Positions 1 to 7,609 of a DNA stretch of 18,210 bases are shown in pieces. Every line of letters begins with the position of its first letter. Within the stretch, counting starts at the first letter, position 1. The DNA is from an uncultured bacterium (GTDB taxonomy: Bacteria; Actinomycetota; Coriobacteriia; Coriobacteriales; Coriobacteriaceae): NCBI GenBank assembly GCA_905215275.1, contig CAJMPE010000015.1, forward strand, positions 1-18,210, given 5' to 3'. The notes beneath the pieces are model-generated. The model did not search any database. It saw only the letters and a program-made list of their open reading frames with translations, and was not told the DNA's origin. The translations under genes and the position numbers were made by a program.

Positions 1-428
1 CGCATTTCGGTTACTAGGTCTGCAAGGTCGGCGAGGGGCAGCAAGCCACGGCCGGTGAACACGAGCTCCGTGGTGGTTGGTTTCATCGCGATCAACGCTT
101 CGACATCTTCGCGCGTCACAAAGCCCCGTCGCATGGCTTCTCCCAGCTCATCCAAGATCAGCACGTCGACCTGGCTAATCTGCTCGCGCGCCAGCTCCAT
201 GATCTGTGCGGCACAGGCTTCGGGCGTGTCGCGGTCGGCTTGTACGATGCGTAGCCCCAATCGAGGTGCTGCGTCATGTTCGGCACAGTGCAGCTTCTTG
301 GCAAACTGAAGCATGAGCACGTTAAGTCCATAGCCCGTGGCGCGCAGCGCGAGGCCCAGCGCAGCCGTCGTCTTGCCCTTGCCGTCGCCCGTATAGATTT
401 GAACCTTGCCGACTTCCAGTGATGCCAT
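1..428 (-). CDS. cobO: Cob(I)yrinic acid a,c-diamide adenosyltransferase, 3' end cut off
   Basis: Transfers the adenosyl group of ATP to the cobalt of corrinoids in cobamide (vitamin B12) synthesis or salvage; cytosolic. About 142 codons are visible of a family that usually has 170-200 residues, so the C-terminus lies beyond the window edge. The N-terminus starts MASLEVGKVQIYTGDGKGKT, with the P-loop GDGKGKTT at residues 14-21, as in CobA/BtuR/CobO. Further on come the VLILDELGEAM stretch (acidic ATP/Mg site) and FTGRG-LLPLADLADLVTEM, matching the family's TGR...ADLVTEM block. The ATG at 426-428 is preceded on the minus strand by AAAGGA at good spacing, which supports this start. It is divergent from ftsH, with 77 bases between the two starts. 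The subtype name (CobO, CobA or BtuR) is a choice of nomenclature; family identity is secure. Confidence 0.9.
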   Translation of the reverse strand, partial: MASLEVGKVQIYTGDGKGKTTAALGLALRATGYGLNVLMLQFAKKLHCAEHDAAPRLGLRIVQADRDTPEACAAQIMELAREQISQVDVLILDELGEAMRRGFVTREDVEALIAMKPTTTELVFTGRGLLPLADLADLVTEM

Positions 429-453
429 CTCTGTCCTTTCGTGCCCGGCGTCG

Positions 454-478
454 GTTTATCGCCGTCCGGGTTGGGTAT
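454..478 (+). promoter_or_regulatory. Sigma-B-type promoter for ftsH
   Basis: The plus strand carries GTTTAT (454-459), a 13-base spacer and GGGTAT (473-478). The Bacillus general-stress sigma-B consensus is GTTTAA-N12-14-GGGTAT, so this matches 5/6 and 6/6 with ideal spacing. Transcription would begin near 485, leaving a leader of about 36 bases before the ftsH ATG at 521. No convincing TTGACA-type -35 sits upstream of the same -10. That it is used is inference; the window does encode a SigB-family factor (15003-15794). Confidence 0.6.
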
Positions 479-505
479 TCTAGAAAACATTATCAACCCC
501 AGTAG

Positions 506-2413
506 ATGGAGTTCAAGCAGATGGAGATGGATGACAACAAACGTAGACGGAATATGATCCTCTACGTGCTCATCGCCTTCGTCGTCTACCTCGTGCTCTC
601 GACCGTACTGTTCCCCAACATCGGTCACACGCAGCAGATTACGAAGACCGATTACTCGACGTTTGTCAAAGCGCTCGATAAGAAGAGTGTCGACAAGGTC
701 GAGTACAACACGGACGATTACACGATTTATTACACCAAGAAGGGCGAGGACGAGAACATCGCCTACAAGACGACCGGTGTGCCGAATGACGCGGGCTTTA
801 CCGATCGCGTGCTTGAATCTGGCGCCTCGCTTGAGTCGGTTGTTCCCGATAAGAACTCGGGCCTGATGACCTACTACTTGCTCACCCTCATTCTTCCCAT
901 AGCCATCTTCTTCCTGATCGGCTGGTGGCTCAACCGCCGCATGAAGAAGGCCATGGGCGATGACGGTCCGTCGATGAACTTTGGCGGCGGTGGTTTTGGC
1001 GGCGGCGGACTGGGTAAGTCCGGCGCGCGCGTGATCGCCTCCAAGGACGTGGGCGTGACCTTTAAGGATGTCGCCGGCCAGGAAGAGGCCAAGGAGTCCC
1101 TCAAGGAGGTCGTCGACTTTCTGGAGAAGCCGCAGCGCTACGAGGAAATCGGCGCCAAGCTGCCGCGCGGTGCTCTTCTTGTCGGCCCTCCGGGTACCGG
1201 TAAGACCCTGCTTGCCAAGGCCGTTGCCGGCGAGGCGGGCGTGCCGTTCTTTAGTATTTCGGGTTCTGAGTTTGTTGAGATGTTTGTCGGCCGCGGCGCC
1301 GCCAAGGTGCGCGATCTGTTTAAGCAGGCCAAGGAAAAGGCCCCGTGTATCGTGTTCATCGACGAGATCGATACCATCGGCAAGAAGCGCGATGGCGGTG
1401 GCTTTAGCGGCAACGATGAGCGTGAGCAGACGCTCAACCAGCTGCTGACCGAGATGGACGGCTTCGATAACCACAAGGGTATTGTCGTTCTCGCTGCTAC
1501 CAACCGTCCCGACAGCCTTGATCCGGCCCTGTTGCGCCCCGGTCGTTTTGACCGCCGCATCCCCGTTGAGCTGCCCGACCTGACCGGCCGTAAGAACATT
1601 CTTGAGCTGCACGCCAAGAGCGTGAAGACGCAGCCGCCGATCGACCTGACCGCGATTGCCCGCGCAACGCCCGGTGCCTCGGGCGCCGACCTGGCCAATA
1701 TCATCAACGAGGGCGCCCTGCGTGCCGTCCGCGAGGGTCGCAAGCGCGCCACGCAGGACGATTTTGAGGAGTCGGTGGAGGTCGTCATCGCGGGTCAGCA
1801 GCGTAAGTCCACGGTGCTGTCCGACCATGAGAAGCAGGTCGTTTCTTACCACGAGATCGGCCATGCCATCGTTGCTGCCCGCCAGAAGGGCTCTGCGCCG
1901 GTCACGAAGATCACTATCGTGCCGCGCACGAGCGGTGCTTTGGGCTACACCATGCAGGTTGAGGAGGACGAGCGCTTCCTGACCACGCGCCAGGAGGTTC
2001 TGGACAAGCTCGCCGTCTATTGCGGTGGCCGTGCAGCCGAGGAGCTCATCTTTGGCGAGATGACGACCGGCGCTGCCAACGATATCGAGCAGGCCACCAA
2101 ACTCGCCCGCAACATGGTGACGCGCTTTGGTATGTCCGATGAGTTTGGCATGATGGCGCTCGGTACCGTTCAGAATGCGTACCTCAACCAGGACACGTCG
2201 CTCACCTGCGCCCCCGGTACGGCCGAGCGCGTGGACGCGATTGTCGCCAAGCTGATCGAGGATGCGCACGACCGCGCCCTGCAGATCCTGAAGGAGAACA
2301 AGTTTAAGCTCCACGAGCTGGCTCGTTACCTGTACAAGAAGGAGACGATCACGGGCGAGGAGTTTATGAATCTCCTCACGCGCGAGAATCCGCTGATGCC
2401 AAAGCAGCAGTAA
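506..2413 (+). CDS. ftsH: ATP-dependent zinc metalloprotease FtsH
   Basis: Membrane-anchored AAA+ protease that extracts and degrades misfolded membrane proteins and some regulators. In order (numbering from the ATG at 506): TM1 about 17-37, a small extracytoplasmic domain, TM2 about 121-142, a Gly-rich linker (about 159-170), Walker A GPPGTGKT at 217-224, Walker B with IDEID at 285-289, the second region of homology with ATNRPDSLDP from about 331 and the RPGRFDR arginine finger, zinc motif HEIGH at 449-453, and a third metal ligand in GAANDIEQAT (D536). The 635-residue length is normal and all catalytic residues are present. The ATG at 521 (MEMDDNKRRR) is the better start because GGAG at 508-511 sits 9 bases before it, whereas the ATG at 506 has no ribosome site. 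The last codons and stop are tandemly duplicated just downstream. A sigma-B-like promoter precedes it. Confidence 0.97.
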   Translation: MEFKQMEMDDNKRRRNMILYVLIAFVVYLVLSTVLFPNIGHTQQITKTDYSTFVKALDKKSVDKVEYNTDDYTIYYTKKGEDENIAYKTTGVPNDAGFTDRVLESGASLESVVPDKNSGLMTYYLLTLILPIAIFFLIGWWLNRRMKKAMGDDGPSMNFGGGGFGGGGLGKSGARVIASKDVGVTFKDVAGQEEAKESLKEVVDFLEKPQRYEEIGAKLPRGALLVGPPGTGKTLLAKAVAGEAGVPFFSISGSEFVEMFVGRGAAKVRDLFKQAKEKAPCIVFIDEIDTIGKKRDGGGFSGNDEREQTLNQLLTEMDGFDNHKGIVVLAATNRPDSLDPALLRPGRFDRRIPVELPDLTGRKNILELHAKSVKTQPPIDLTAIARATPGASGADLANIINEGALRAVREGRKRATQDDFEESVEVVIAGQQRKSTVLSDHEKQVVSYHEIGHAIVAARQKGSAPVTKITIVPRTSGALGYTMQVEEDERFLTTRQEVLDKLAVYCGGRAAEELIFGEMTTGAANDIEQATKLARNMVTRFGMSDEFGMMALGTVQNAYLNQDTSLTCAPGTAERVDAIVAKLIEDAHDRALQILKENKFKLHELARYLYKKETITGEEFMNLLTRENPLMPKQQ

Positions 2414-2435
2414 TTGATGCCAAAGCAGCAGTAAT
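2394..2435 (+). repeat. Perfect 21-bp tandem duplication at the ftsH 3' end
   Basis: Bases 2394-2414 and 2415-2435 are identical. Each unit starts TGATGCCAAAG and ends GCAGTAAT, and contains the final MPKQQ codons plus the TAA stop. The first copy is the coding end of ftsH. The second is a non-coding relic directly after the stop, most simply explained by replication slippage. Confidence 0.95.
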
Positions 2436-2455
2436 ACTGGTTGCGCAGTGTCAAT

Positions 2456-2492
2456 CGCCCCATTTGAGTGCCCATCTCAAATGGGGCGTTTT
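2456..2492 (+). terminator. Intrinsic terminator after ftsH
   Basis: A perfect 13-bp stem (CGCCCCATTTGAG at 2456-2468 with its complement at 2476-2488) closes a 7-base loop and is followed by TTTT (2489-2492). It ends ftsH transcription. The next gene starts only 18 bases later, so its transcription must begin within or close to this hairpin, or come from read-through. Confidence 0.88.
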
Positions 2493-2510
2493 GCGTGGGG
2501 AGTGTTGTAT

Positions 2511-2966
2511 ATGAAGATCGTGGTGAGCGCCTGTTTAATGGGCGAGAGCTGCAAGTATAACGGGCTCGACAACTACCATCGCGAGCTGGTCGAGGCATGC
2601 GAGCTCACGGGGACCGAGGTCCTCTTGGTGTGTCCTGAGGTCTTTGGGGGTCTGCCCACGCCGCGCAAGCCGTCCGAGATTGTGAACGGCGAGGTTCGTA
2701 CCTGCGAGGGCATCTCGGTTGATCGCGAATTTCGCCTGGGTGCCCAACGTGCGCTCGATATGTGCGAGCAGGCGGGCGGTCCGTCCGAGATCGCCGCGTG
2801 CATTTTGCAGGACCGCAGCCCCTCTTGTGGCGTAGGCCGTATCTACGACGGAACCTTCAGCGGCACGCTCACTCCGGGCAACGGTGTTTTCGTCGACCTG
2901 CTCCTGCGCCACGGGTACCGCGTGATTCCGGCTAACGAGTTCGATCCCAGCATGTTGGAGCAATAA
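2511..2966 (+). CDS. DUF523 family protein
   Basis: A 151-residue cytosolic protein of the DUF523 family, which is widespread in bacteria and has no settled function. It contains the family's conserved cysteine blocks: VVSACLMGESCKYNG at the N-terminus (C8, C14), VCPEVFGGLPTPRKPSEI (C41) and ILQDRSPSCGVGRIYDGTFSG (C106), with a further cysteine at 98. The spread of invariant cysteines suggests metal or cluster binding, but that is inference. The start at 2511 is chosen because GGGGAG at 2497-2502 lies 8 bases upstream and the protein then opens directly with the family's KIVVSACL motif; an earlier in-frame start at 2448 would run through the ftsH terminator. It stands alone between the ftsH terminator and a bidirectional terminator shared with the convergent dehydrogenase. 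Confidence 0.85.
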   Translation: MKIVVSACLMGESCKYNGLDNYHRELVEACELTGTEVLLVCPEVFGGLPTPRKPSEIVNGEVRTCEGISVDREFRLGAQRALDMCEQAGGPSEIAACILQDRSPSCGVGRIYDGTFSGTLTPGNGVFVDLLLRHGYRVIPANEFDPSMLEQ

Positions 2967-2967
2967 T

Positions 2968-3007
2968 AAACCACCACAAAGGTGCCTGTCCCCTTTGTGG
3001 TGGTTTT
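2968..3007. terminator. Bidirectional hairpin terminator, copy 1 of a repeated element
   Basis: A perfect 15-bp inverted repeat: AAACCACCACAAAGG at 2968-2982 pairs with 2992-3006 around the loop TGCCTGTCC. The plus strand ends in TTTT; the minus strand ends in a T-rich TTTATTATT. It therefore suits both the DUF523 gene and the convergent dehydrogenase gene. Nearly the same stem and loop recur at 10758-10799 in the opposite orientation, so it is also a dispersed repeat (REP-like). Confidence 0.85.
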
Positions 3008-3016
3008 GGGCCAGTC

Positions 3017-4099
3017 CTAGAGCGTGTGGCCGTAGGCGTTTGCGGCCTTGATGGCGGCGGCGAACTTCTCGTCGGTGAAGGGCTCGGGGTTTCCCTGCTT
3101 CCACTCGTTGGTGGCGTGTGCGAACTCGCACAGGGCCGGGATATCAGCCTCGGAAAGCCCGACCTGCTCAAGCGTCACGGGCAGGCCCATCTGCTTGTTA
3201 AAGGCGGCGTAGCGCTTAAGGTTCTCGGTGTCTCCCGTATAGGCAAACAGCACGAGCACGCCCAGACTCACGACCTCGCCGTGCAGGTAGGTGCCCTCAC
3301 GCGGAATGCTGCACGTGGCGTTGTAGAACGCATGTGCCACGCTCGAGTTGTAGTAGTAATCGTTTTGGTTGGTCAGGTTGGAGACGTAGCCCGTGTTGAC
3401 CACGATGTCGAGCGCGATCTGCTTGACGGCTTCGCTCGACAGGTCCTGGTGCACGTCCTCAAGCCCCTGGACGCCATAGGTAAACAGCGGCTCGGAGCAG
3501 GTGTGGGCGAGTGCCAGGCCTAGACCGGCGGTGTGCTCCAGGTTGCCGGCGCTCGTGGCGTACTCGACCTCGGGCTGCTTAGACAGGGCATCACCCACGC
3601 CGGCCCAGAAGTACTCTGCCGGAGCCTCGGCGATGATCTTGGGATTGATGAAGATGTGCGCGGGGCGGTTGGGGTACGAATAGCCCTCGAGCGAGCCATC
3701 GTCGTTGTAGACAACGGCAATGGCTGTCGCGGCCGAGCAGTTGGAGCAGATCGTCGGCACGGTAAAGACGATCTTCTTGAGCTCGATAGCTGCGGTCTTC
3801 ACGGTGTCGAGTGCCTTGCCGCCGCCGCATGCGATAAGCACGTCAGCTTCCTGGCAGGCAGGGGAATTCACGACCTTGGCGATATTGGCACGCGTACTGT
3901 TGGTGCCGTAGACGCGCGTCTCGAGAATTTCGACGTCGGTACCCGCCAGCGCAGCTTCGATACCGGGAAGTGCTGCGGCCAGTGCCCGCTTGCCACCGAT
4001 GATCGCGACCTTCTTCGCGCCGTACTCGGCCAGCGCGCCGGGCAGCTCGTCAAAGCAATCCTCGCCAACGGTGTAGTCGCTCATTCCAATCGTGCGCAT
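3017..4099 (-). CDS. gldA: Iron-containing alcohol dehydrogenase family, glycerol dehydrogenase-like (GldA)
   Basis: NAD-dependent oxidoreductase of the type III metal alcohol dehydrogenase family, GldA branch; GldA oxidises glycerol to dihydroxyacetone. At 360 residues it has the normal length. The dinucleotide motif GGGKALDTVK starts at residue 92. The three metal ligands appear at the positions expected of glycerol dehydrogenase: D170 in GVGDALSKQPE, H256 in SSVAHAFYN and H273 in TYLHGEVVSLG. The ATG at 4097-4099 has AGAAGG five bases upstream on the minus strand. It is a single-gene unit, divergent from the ileS leader and convergent with DUF523. The family and metal site are well supported; glycerol as the actual substrate is inferred, since related enzymes act on other polyols or hydroxyketones. 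Confidence 0.87.
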   Translation of the reverse strand: MRTIGMSDYTVGEDCFDELPGALAEYGAKKVAIIGGKRALAAALPGIEAALAGTDVEILETRVYGTNSTRANIAKVVNSPACQEADVLIACGGGKALDTVKTAAIELKKIVFTVPTICSNCSAATAIAVVYNDDGSLEGYSYPNRPAHIFINPKIIAEAPAEYFWAGVGDALSKQPEVEYATSAGNLEHTAGLGLALAHTCSEPLFTYGVQGLEDVHQDLSSEAVKQIALDIVVNTGYVSNLTNQNDYYYNSSVAHAFYNATCSIPREGTYLHGEVVSLGVLVLFAYTGDTENLKRYAAFNKQMGLPVTLEQVGLSEADIPALCEFAHATNEWKQGNPEPFTDEKFAAAIKAANAYGHTL

Positions 4100-4200
4100 A
4101 GCAACCTTCTTTCGTTCGATAAAGTGCTTTCAGGTATTTTGCTCCAAGAGAAGGTCCACAGCCGCGAGAAATTTCGAACGTATAAAACCAGTGTTGAGGG

Positions 4201-4229
4201 TTTTTCGCCGGCGCGGAACGTGCTAGCAT
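4201..4229 (+). promoter_or_regulatory. Candidate promoter of the ileS leader
   Basis: TGCTAGCAT at 4221-4229 reads as an extended -10 (TGn plus TAGCAT). A T-rich TTTTTC at 4201-4206, 17 bases before it, would be a weak -35. Transcription would start about 4236, just before the first T-box helix. The -35 match is poor, so confidence is limited. Confidence 0.4.
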
Positions 4230-4482
4230 ACTCCGCATAAGCGTTGATGGGGACGAGTAGTCGGCCGTCCGCATGCTACAGAGAGCGGGGAGCGCTGAGA
4301 ACCCGTGCATGCGACCGATGAAAATCACCCCGGAGCTGCGGTCCCAACGGACGTGCCGCGCAGGTTCGTCTTAGTAGACATCGCCGAGATGGTCGTCGAT
4401 ACAGACCAGCCGAGTAACGGATGCGAGCGCGCGGCGACGCGAGCGAGGGCATCTAAGCTGGGTGGTTAAGCGAAGAGCTTTT

Positions 4483-4502
4483 ACGGGCAGACTGCCCGTT
4501 TT
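4483..4502 (+). terminator. First hairpin of the T-box expression platform
   Basis: ACGGGCA (4483-4489) pairs with TGCCCGT (4493-4499) around a 3-base loop, with only TTTT at 4499-4502 as its tail. It follows the antiterminator directly and precedes a stronger terminator. It may be a weak early terminator or a structural spacer. Confidence 0.55.
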
Positions 4503-4505
4503 GTG

Positions 4506-4542
4506 GCGCTTCGTCCCAGCTTGTAGGGACGGGCGCTTTTTT
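4506..4542 (+). terminator. Main T-box terminator upstream of ileS
   Basis: GCGC (4506-4509) and CGTCCC (4512-4517) pair with GGGACG (4526-4531) and GCGC (4533-4536), followed by T6 (4537-4542). CCCAGCTT at 4515-4522, in its left arm and loop, is also a perfect complement of AAGCTGGG at 4455-4462 in the T-box, a possible anti-antiterminator pairing. Confidence 0.8.
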
Positions 4543-4585
4543 GGTGCCCAGAGGGCGTGCGCGCCCATGACAAGAAAGGGGTACC

Positions 4586-7387
4586 GTGGCAAACGAGTAC
4601 AAGCAGACGATGAATCTGCCCAAAACCGGATTTCCCATGCGTGCCGGTCTTTCCAAGTCCGAGCCCAAGCGACTCAAGGACTGGCAGGACAACAAGGTCT
4701 ACGAGCAAGTTCTAAAGAAGAACGCGGGTCACAAGAAGTTCGTGCTGCACGACGGCCCTCCGTACGCCAACGGCCCGATCCACATCGGCCACGCCATGAA
4801 CAAGATCTCTAAGGACATGATCAACCGTTACTGGATGATGCAGGGCTGCGAAGTTCCCTATGTCCCCGGTTGGGACTGCCACGGTCAGCCGATTGAGCAT
4901 AAGGTCGAGGAGAAGCTCGGCACCGAGAAGTTCAACCAGACCTCCACGGCTAAGATCCGCGAGCTTTGCAACAAGTTCGCTGTCGAGAACATCGAGCTCC
5001 AGAAGGCTGGCTTCCGTCGCCTTGGCGTGCTTGGCGACTGGGACAACCCGTATCTGACGCTCTATCACCAGCATGACGCCGCCGACATTGAGGTCTTCAA
5101 GGCTATGTTCGACAAGGGCATGATCTATCGCGGCCACAAGCCCGTCCACTGGTGCAAGCACTGCCACACCGCGCTGGCCGAGGCCGAGATCGAGTACTCC
5201 GACGAGACGAGCCCCTCTATCTTCGTTCGCTTTGAGATGACCTCCAATCCTGCCGGCCTCGAGAACTTCGACGGCCCGGTCGACTTTATCATCTGGACGA
5301 CCACCCCGTGGACCATCCCCTCCGACCAGGCAGTTTCCCTCAAGCCCGGCGCCGCTTACGTCGCCGTTGAGCACGACGGTCGCGCCGAGGTCATGCTCGA
5401 GGACCTGGCTCCCAAGTGCTGCGAGGAGTTTGGCTGGGAGTACACCCCGGTCATGGTCGACGGCAAGCCCTATGTGGTTCCCGCCGAGACCTTCCACCAC
5501 ATCCACTACAAGCAGCCGATCTTCGACGGTGTCGAGGGCGTGGCGCTGCTGGCCGATTACGTCGGTGTCGACGACGGTACCGGTATTGTCCACAACTCGC
5601 CCGGCCACGGTGTTGACGACTACTTTGCCTGCCTCAAGGAGGGCATCACCGACATCTGCATGCCGGTCGATGACGACGGCAAGTTCTACACCGGTGAGGA
5701 GTTTGGCACCGGTGGCCCCTTCAGCGGTATGGATACCGATGAGGCCAACCCGCACATCATCGAGTTCCTGCGCGAGCGCGGAACCCTGGTCCTCGAGAAG
5801 AAGATCACGCACAGCTATCCGCACTGCTGGCGCTGTAAGCACCCGGTGCTCTTCCGTGCTACCGACCAGTGGTTTGTCTCGATGGACAAGACCGGTTTGC
5901 GCGAGCAGGCTGGCAAGGAGGTCCGCGAGAACGTCAAGTGGTATCCGGCCCACGCGGCAAACCGCATTGGCGCCATGGTCGAGCAGCGCCCCGACTGGTG
6001 CATCAGCCGTCAGCGCAACTGGGGCGTGCCTATCCCCAGCTACACCTGTGCCGACTGCGGCGAGAAGGTCATGAACGACGCCACGCTCGACGCCGTCATC
6101 AAGCTCTTCCACGAGAAGGGCTCCGACGCCTGGTTCACCGACGCTCCCGAGAGCTACCTGGGCGAGGCCTGCGTCTGCCCCAAGTGCGGCGGCCATCACC
6201 TTAAGGCCGATAAGGACATCCTCGACGTGTGGTGGGACTCCGGCGTCTCTTGGAAGGCCGTCTGTGAGTATCGCCCCGAGCTTGAGTACCCGGCGGATGT
6301 GTACCTCGAGGGCTCCGACCAGCACCGCGGTTGGTTCCAGAGCTCGCTGCTCACCTCGGTGGGCGCCAACGGTCACGCTCCGTACAAGGCGGTCGTCTCG
6401 CAGGGCTTCACCCTCGACGGCCAGGGCCGTAAGATGTCCAAGTCGCTCGGCAACGTCATCGACCCCAACAAGGTCTGCGACGAGATGGGCGCCGACATCA
6501 TCCGTCTGTGGGTTGCGTCCGTCGATACCAGCTCCGACGTGTCCATCGACCACGAGATTCTTGCTCGTACGTCCGATGCCTACCGTCGTTTCCGCAACAC
6601 GCTGCGCTTCCTGCTCTCCGAGCTCGAGGGTCAGTTTGAGCCTGAGACCGACGGTGTCGCCTTTGCCGACCTGCTGCCGCTCGACAAGCTCATGGTTGCC
6701 CGTCTGACCCAGGTTCAGGCCGAGGTCGACGATGCCTACGCCAGCTACGAGTTCCCGCGCGCCTACCGTGCGCTTTACGACTTCGTGGTTACCGAGCTCT
6801 CCAACGTGTACCTCGACGCCCTGAAGGATCGTCTGTACTGCGACAAGCCCGGTTCGCTCGAGCGCCGTAGCGCCCAGACCGTACTTGCCGAGCTCTTCTC
6901 GATGCTCATGCGCGACCTGCAGCCGATCCTGTCCTACACGGTCGACGAGGCCATGGCCTATGCGCCTGCCGGCTGCGTCGACCACCAGAAGTACGCCGCG
7001 CTGCTCGATTGGTACAAGTTGCCCATCACGCTCGACGAGGCCAATGAGTTCGAGGGCGTGCTCGAGGCTTCGCTCGAGCTCCGTAGCGCCGTGACCAAGG
7101 CCCTTGAGGATGCCCGCTCCGCTGGCACCTTCACTAAGAGCCAGCAGGTCCGCGTCAAGGCGGTCGTTCCCGCCGAGATGTATGCGCTGCTGACCGGCGA
7201 CAAGGCCGTCGACCTCGCCGAGTTCTACATCGTCTCCGATGTTGAGCTGACCCAGGGCGAGGAGCTCTCCGTTGCCATCGAGGCTGCCGAGGGCGAGTGC
7301 TGCGACCGTTGCTGGAACTACCGCACCACCGTCGGCGAGTACAACGGCCACGCTCATATTTGCAAGCGCTGCGCCGATGCTTTGTAG
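4586..7387 (+). CDS. ileS: Isoleucyl-tRNA synthetase
   Basis: Class I synthetase that charges tRNA-Ile with isoleucine in the cytosol. At 933 residues it has the usual length of bacterial IleRS. HIGH signature at residues 66-69 (GPIHIGHAMN), then GWDCHGQPIEH, where most relatives have GLP. The CP1 editing domain (about 200-400) contains the WTTTPWT motif. Next come HSYPHCWRCKHPVLFRATD, DVWWDSGVSW, and the KMSKS loop at 616-620. The C-terminal zinc ribbon has C906-x2-C909 and C926-x2-C929 and ends the protein. An extra cysteine-rich patch, CADCGEK with CVCPKCGG, lies in the middle. The start is GTG at 4586, with AAAGGGG a few bases upstream. It is controlled by the ATC-specifier T-box leader. 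A 15-bp hairpin overlaps its stop codon. Confidence 0.97.
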   Translation: MANEYKQTMNLPKTGFPMRAGLSKSEPKRLKDWQDNKVYEQVLKKNAGHKKFVLHDGPPYANGPIHIGHAMNKISKDMINRYWMMQGCEVPYVPGWDCHGQPIEHKVEEKLGTEKFNQTSTAKIRELCNKFAVENIELQKAGFRRLGVLGDWDNPYLTLYHQHDAADIEVFKAMFDKGMIYRGHKPVHWCKHCHTALAEAEIEYSDETSPSIFVRFEMTSNPAGLENFDGPVDFIIWTTTPWTIPSDQAVSLKPGAAYVAVEHDGRAEVMLEDLAPKCCEEFGWEYTPVMVDGKPYVVPAETFHHIHYKQPIFDGVEGVALLADYVGVDDGTGIVHNSPGHGVDDYFACLKEGITDICMPVDDDGKFYTGEEFGTGGPFSGMDTDEANPHIIEFLRERGTLVLEKKITHSYPHCWRCKHPVLFRATDQWFVSMDKTGLREQAGKEVRENVKWYPAHAANRIGAMVEQRPDWCISRQRNWGVPIPSYTCADCGEKVMNDATLDAVIKLFHEKGSDAWFTDAPESYLGEACVCPKCGGHHLKADKDILDVWWDSGVSWKAVCEYRPELEYPADVYLEGSDQHRGWFQSSLLTSVGANGHAPYKAVVSQGFTLDGQGRKMSKSLGNVIDPNKVCDEMGADIIRLWVASVDTSSDVSIDHEILARTSDAYRRFRNTLRFLLSELEGQFEPETDGVAFADLLPLDKLMVARLTQVQAEVDDAYASYEFPRAYRALYDFVVTELSNVYLDALKDRLYCDKPGSLERRSAQTVLAELFSMLMRDLQPILSYTVDEAMAYAPAGCVDHQKYAALLDWYKLPITLDEANEFEGVLEASLELRSAVTKALEDARSAGTFTKSQQVRVKAVVPAEMYALLTGDKAVDLAEFYIVSDVELTQGEELSVAIEAAEGECCDRCWNYRTTVGEYNGHAHICKRCADAL

Positions 7388-7418
7388 GTTACGGCGTTCG
7401 TAGAACGCCGTAACCTAC
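7384..7418 (+). repeat. 15-bp perfect hairpin overlapping the ileS stop
   Basis: GTAGGTTACGGCGTT (7384-7398) and its exact complement (7404-7418) flank a 5-base loop, and the left arm includes the TAG stop of ileS. There is no T-run after it, so it is more likely an RNA 3'-end stabiliser or a REP-like palindrome than a classical terminator. Confidence 0.75.
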
Positions 7419-7609
7419 CGACGCTGCAAACGCCCCTAAGCGGCAATCTGACGTTCAATCGTCGGTCGCGTACCAAAGTACGCTTCCCTCCTCTTTCACG
7501 TCACCTTGCTCGCTTAGGGACGTTTTCGCTGTTGGTGACGATAACGCGGCGTTTCCATTGCTGGAGCTAGAGGCTTTCTTTCGACTTGCGTTTTTAGTCG
7601 AAAGCTATT
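7419..7609 (+). other. Structured non-coding intergenic region between ileS and lspA
   Basis: No gene is supported here. A 15-bp long-range pairing with one mismatch joins AAACGCCCCTAAGCG (7428-7442) to 7511-7525. Inside it are hairpins GACG/CGTC (7450-7463) and GCGTAC/GTACGC (7468-7483). CGTCACC (7499-7505) is complementary to GGTGACG (7534-7540), which crosses the long-range stem and would be a pseudoknot or an alternative fold. A further 9-bp hairpin, CTTTCGACT with AGTCGAAAG, spans 7578-7604. It could be a structured RNA or a dispersed repeat element. After the terminator at 7610-7648, an AT-richer stretch (7649-7758) leads to lspA and presumably contains its promoter, but no clear -35/-10 pair was found. 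Confidence 0.5.

Larger units (their letters stand above)
4236..4542 (+). promoter_or_regulatory. T-box riboswitch (isoleucine) controlling ileS
   Basis: Leader RNA that senses uncharged tRNA-Ile. Stem I is closed by CCGCA (4269-4273) with TGCGG (4337-4341) and contains the GAGAG bulge (4281-4285) and an apical CGGG/CCCG hairpin with GCTGAGA. The specifier loop GAAAATCACC has an ATC isoleucine codon at 4324-4326, followed by the usual CGGAGC. The T-box core GGGTGGT lies at 4460-4466; its TGGT (4463-4466) can pair with a tRNA ending ACCA, as expected for tRNA-Ile. An antiterminator stem TAAGCT (4454-4459) with AGCTT (4476-4480) competes with the terminators downstream. The specifier matches the gene it precedes. 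The 3' half of the T-box reads TTAAGCG rather than the canonical ACCGCG. Confidence 0.9.

Noticed and set aside
158..2314. 718-codon open frame on the minus strand, antisense to ftsH
   Set aside because: It lies across an unmistakable FtsH gene and cobO, its translation shows low-complexity Leu/Arg/Gly sequence without domains, and long antisense frames are expected in GC-rich codon-biased DNA.
2448..2510. Upstream in-frame extension of the DUF523 protein
   Set aside because: The extension translates the ftsH terminator hairpin and the family N-terminus begins at the ATG at 2511, which has GGGGAG in the right place.
3533..4240. Plus-strand open frame over the GldA-like gene and into the ileS leader
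   Set aside because: Antisense to a gene with intact catalytic residues, and it would overlap the T-box promoter region; no ribosome site.
4712..7357. 881-codon open frame on the minus strand, antisense to ileS
   Set aside because: Mirror frame of ileS with repetitive Val/Leu/Gly/Asp composition, no recognisable motif and no ribosome site or promoter.
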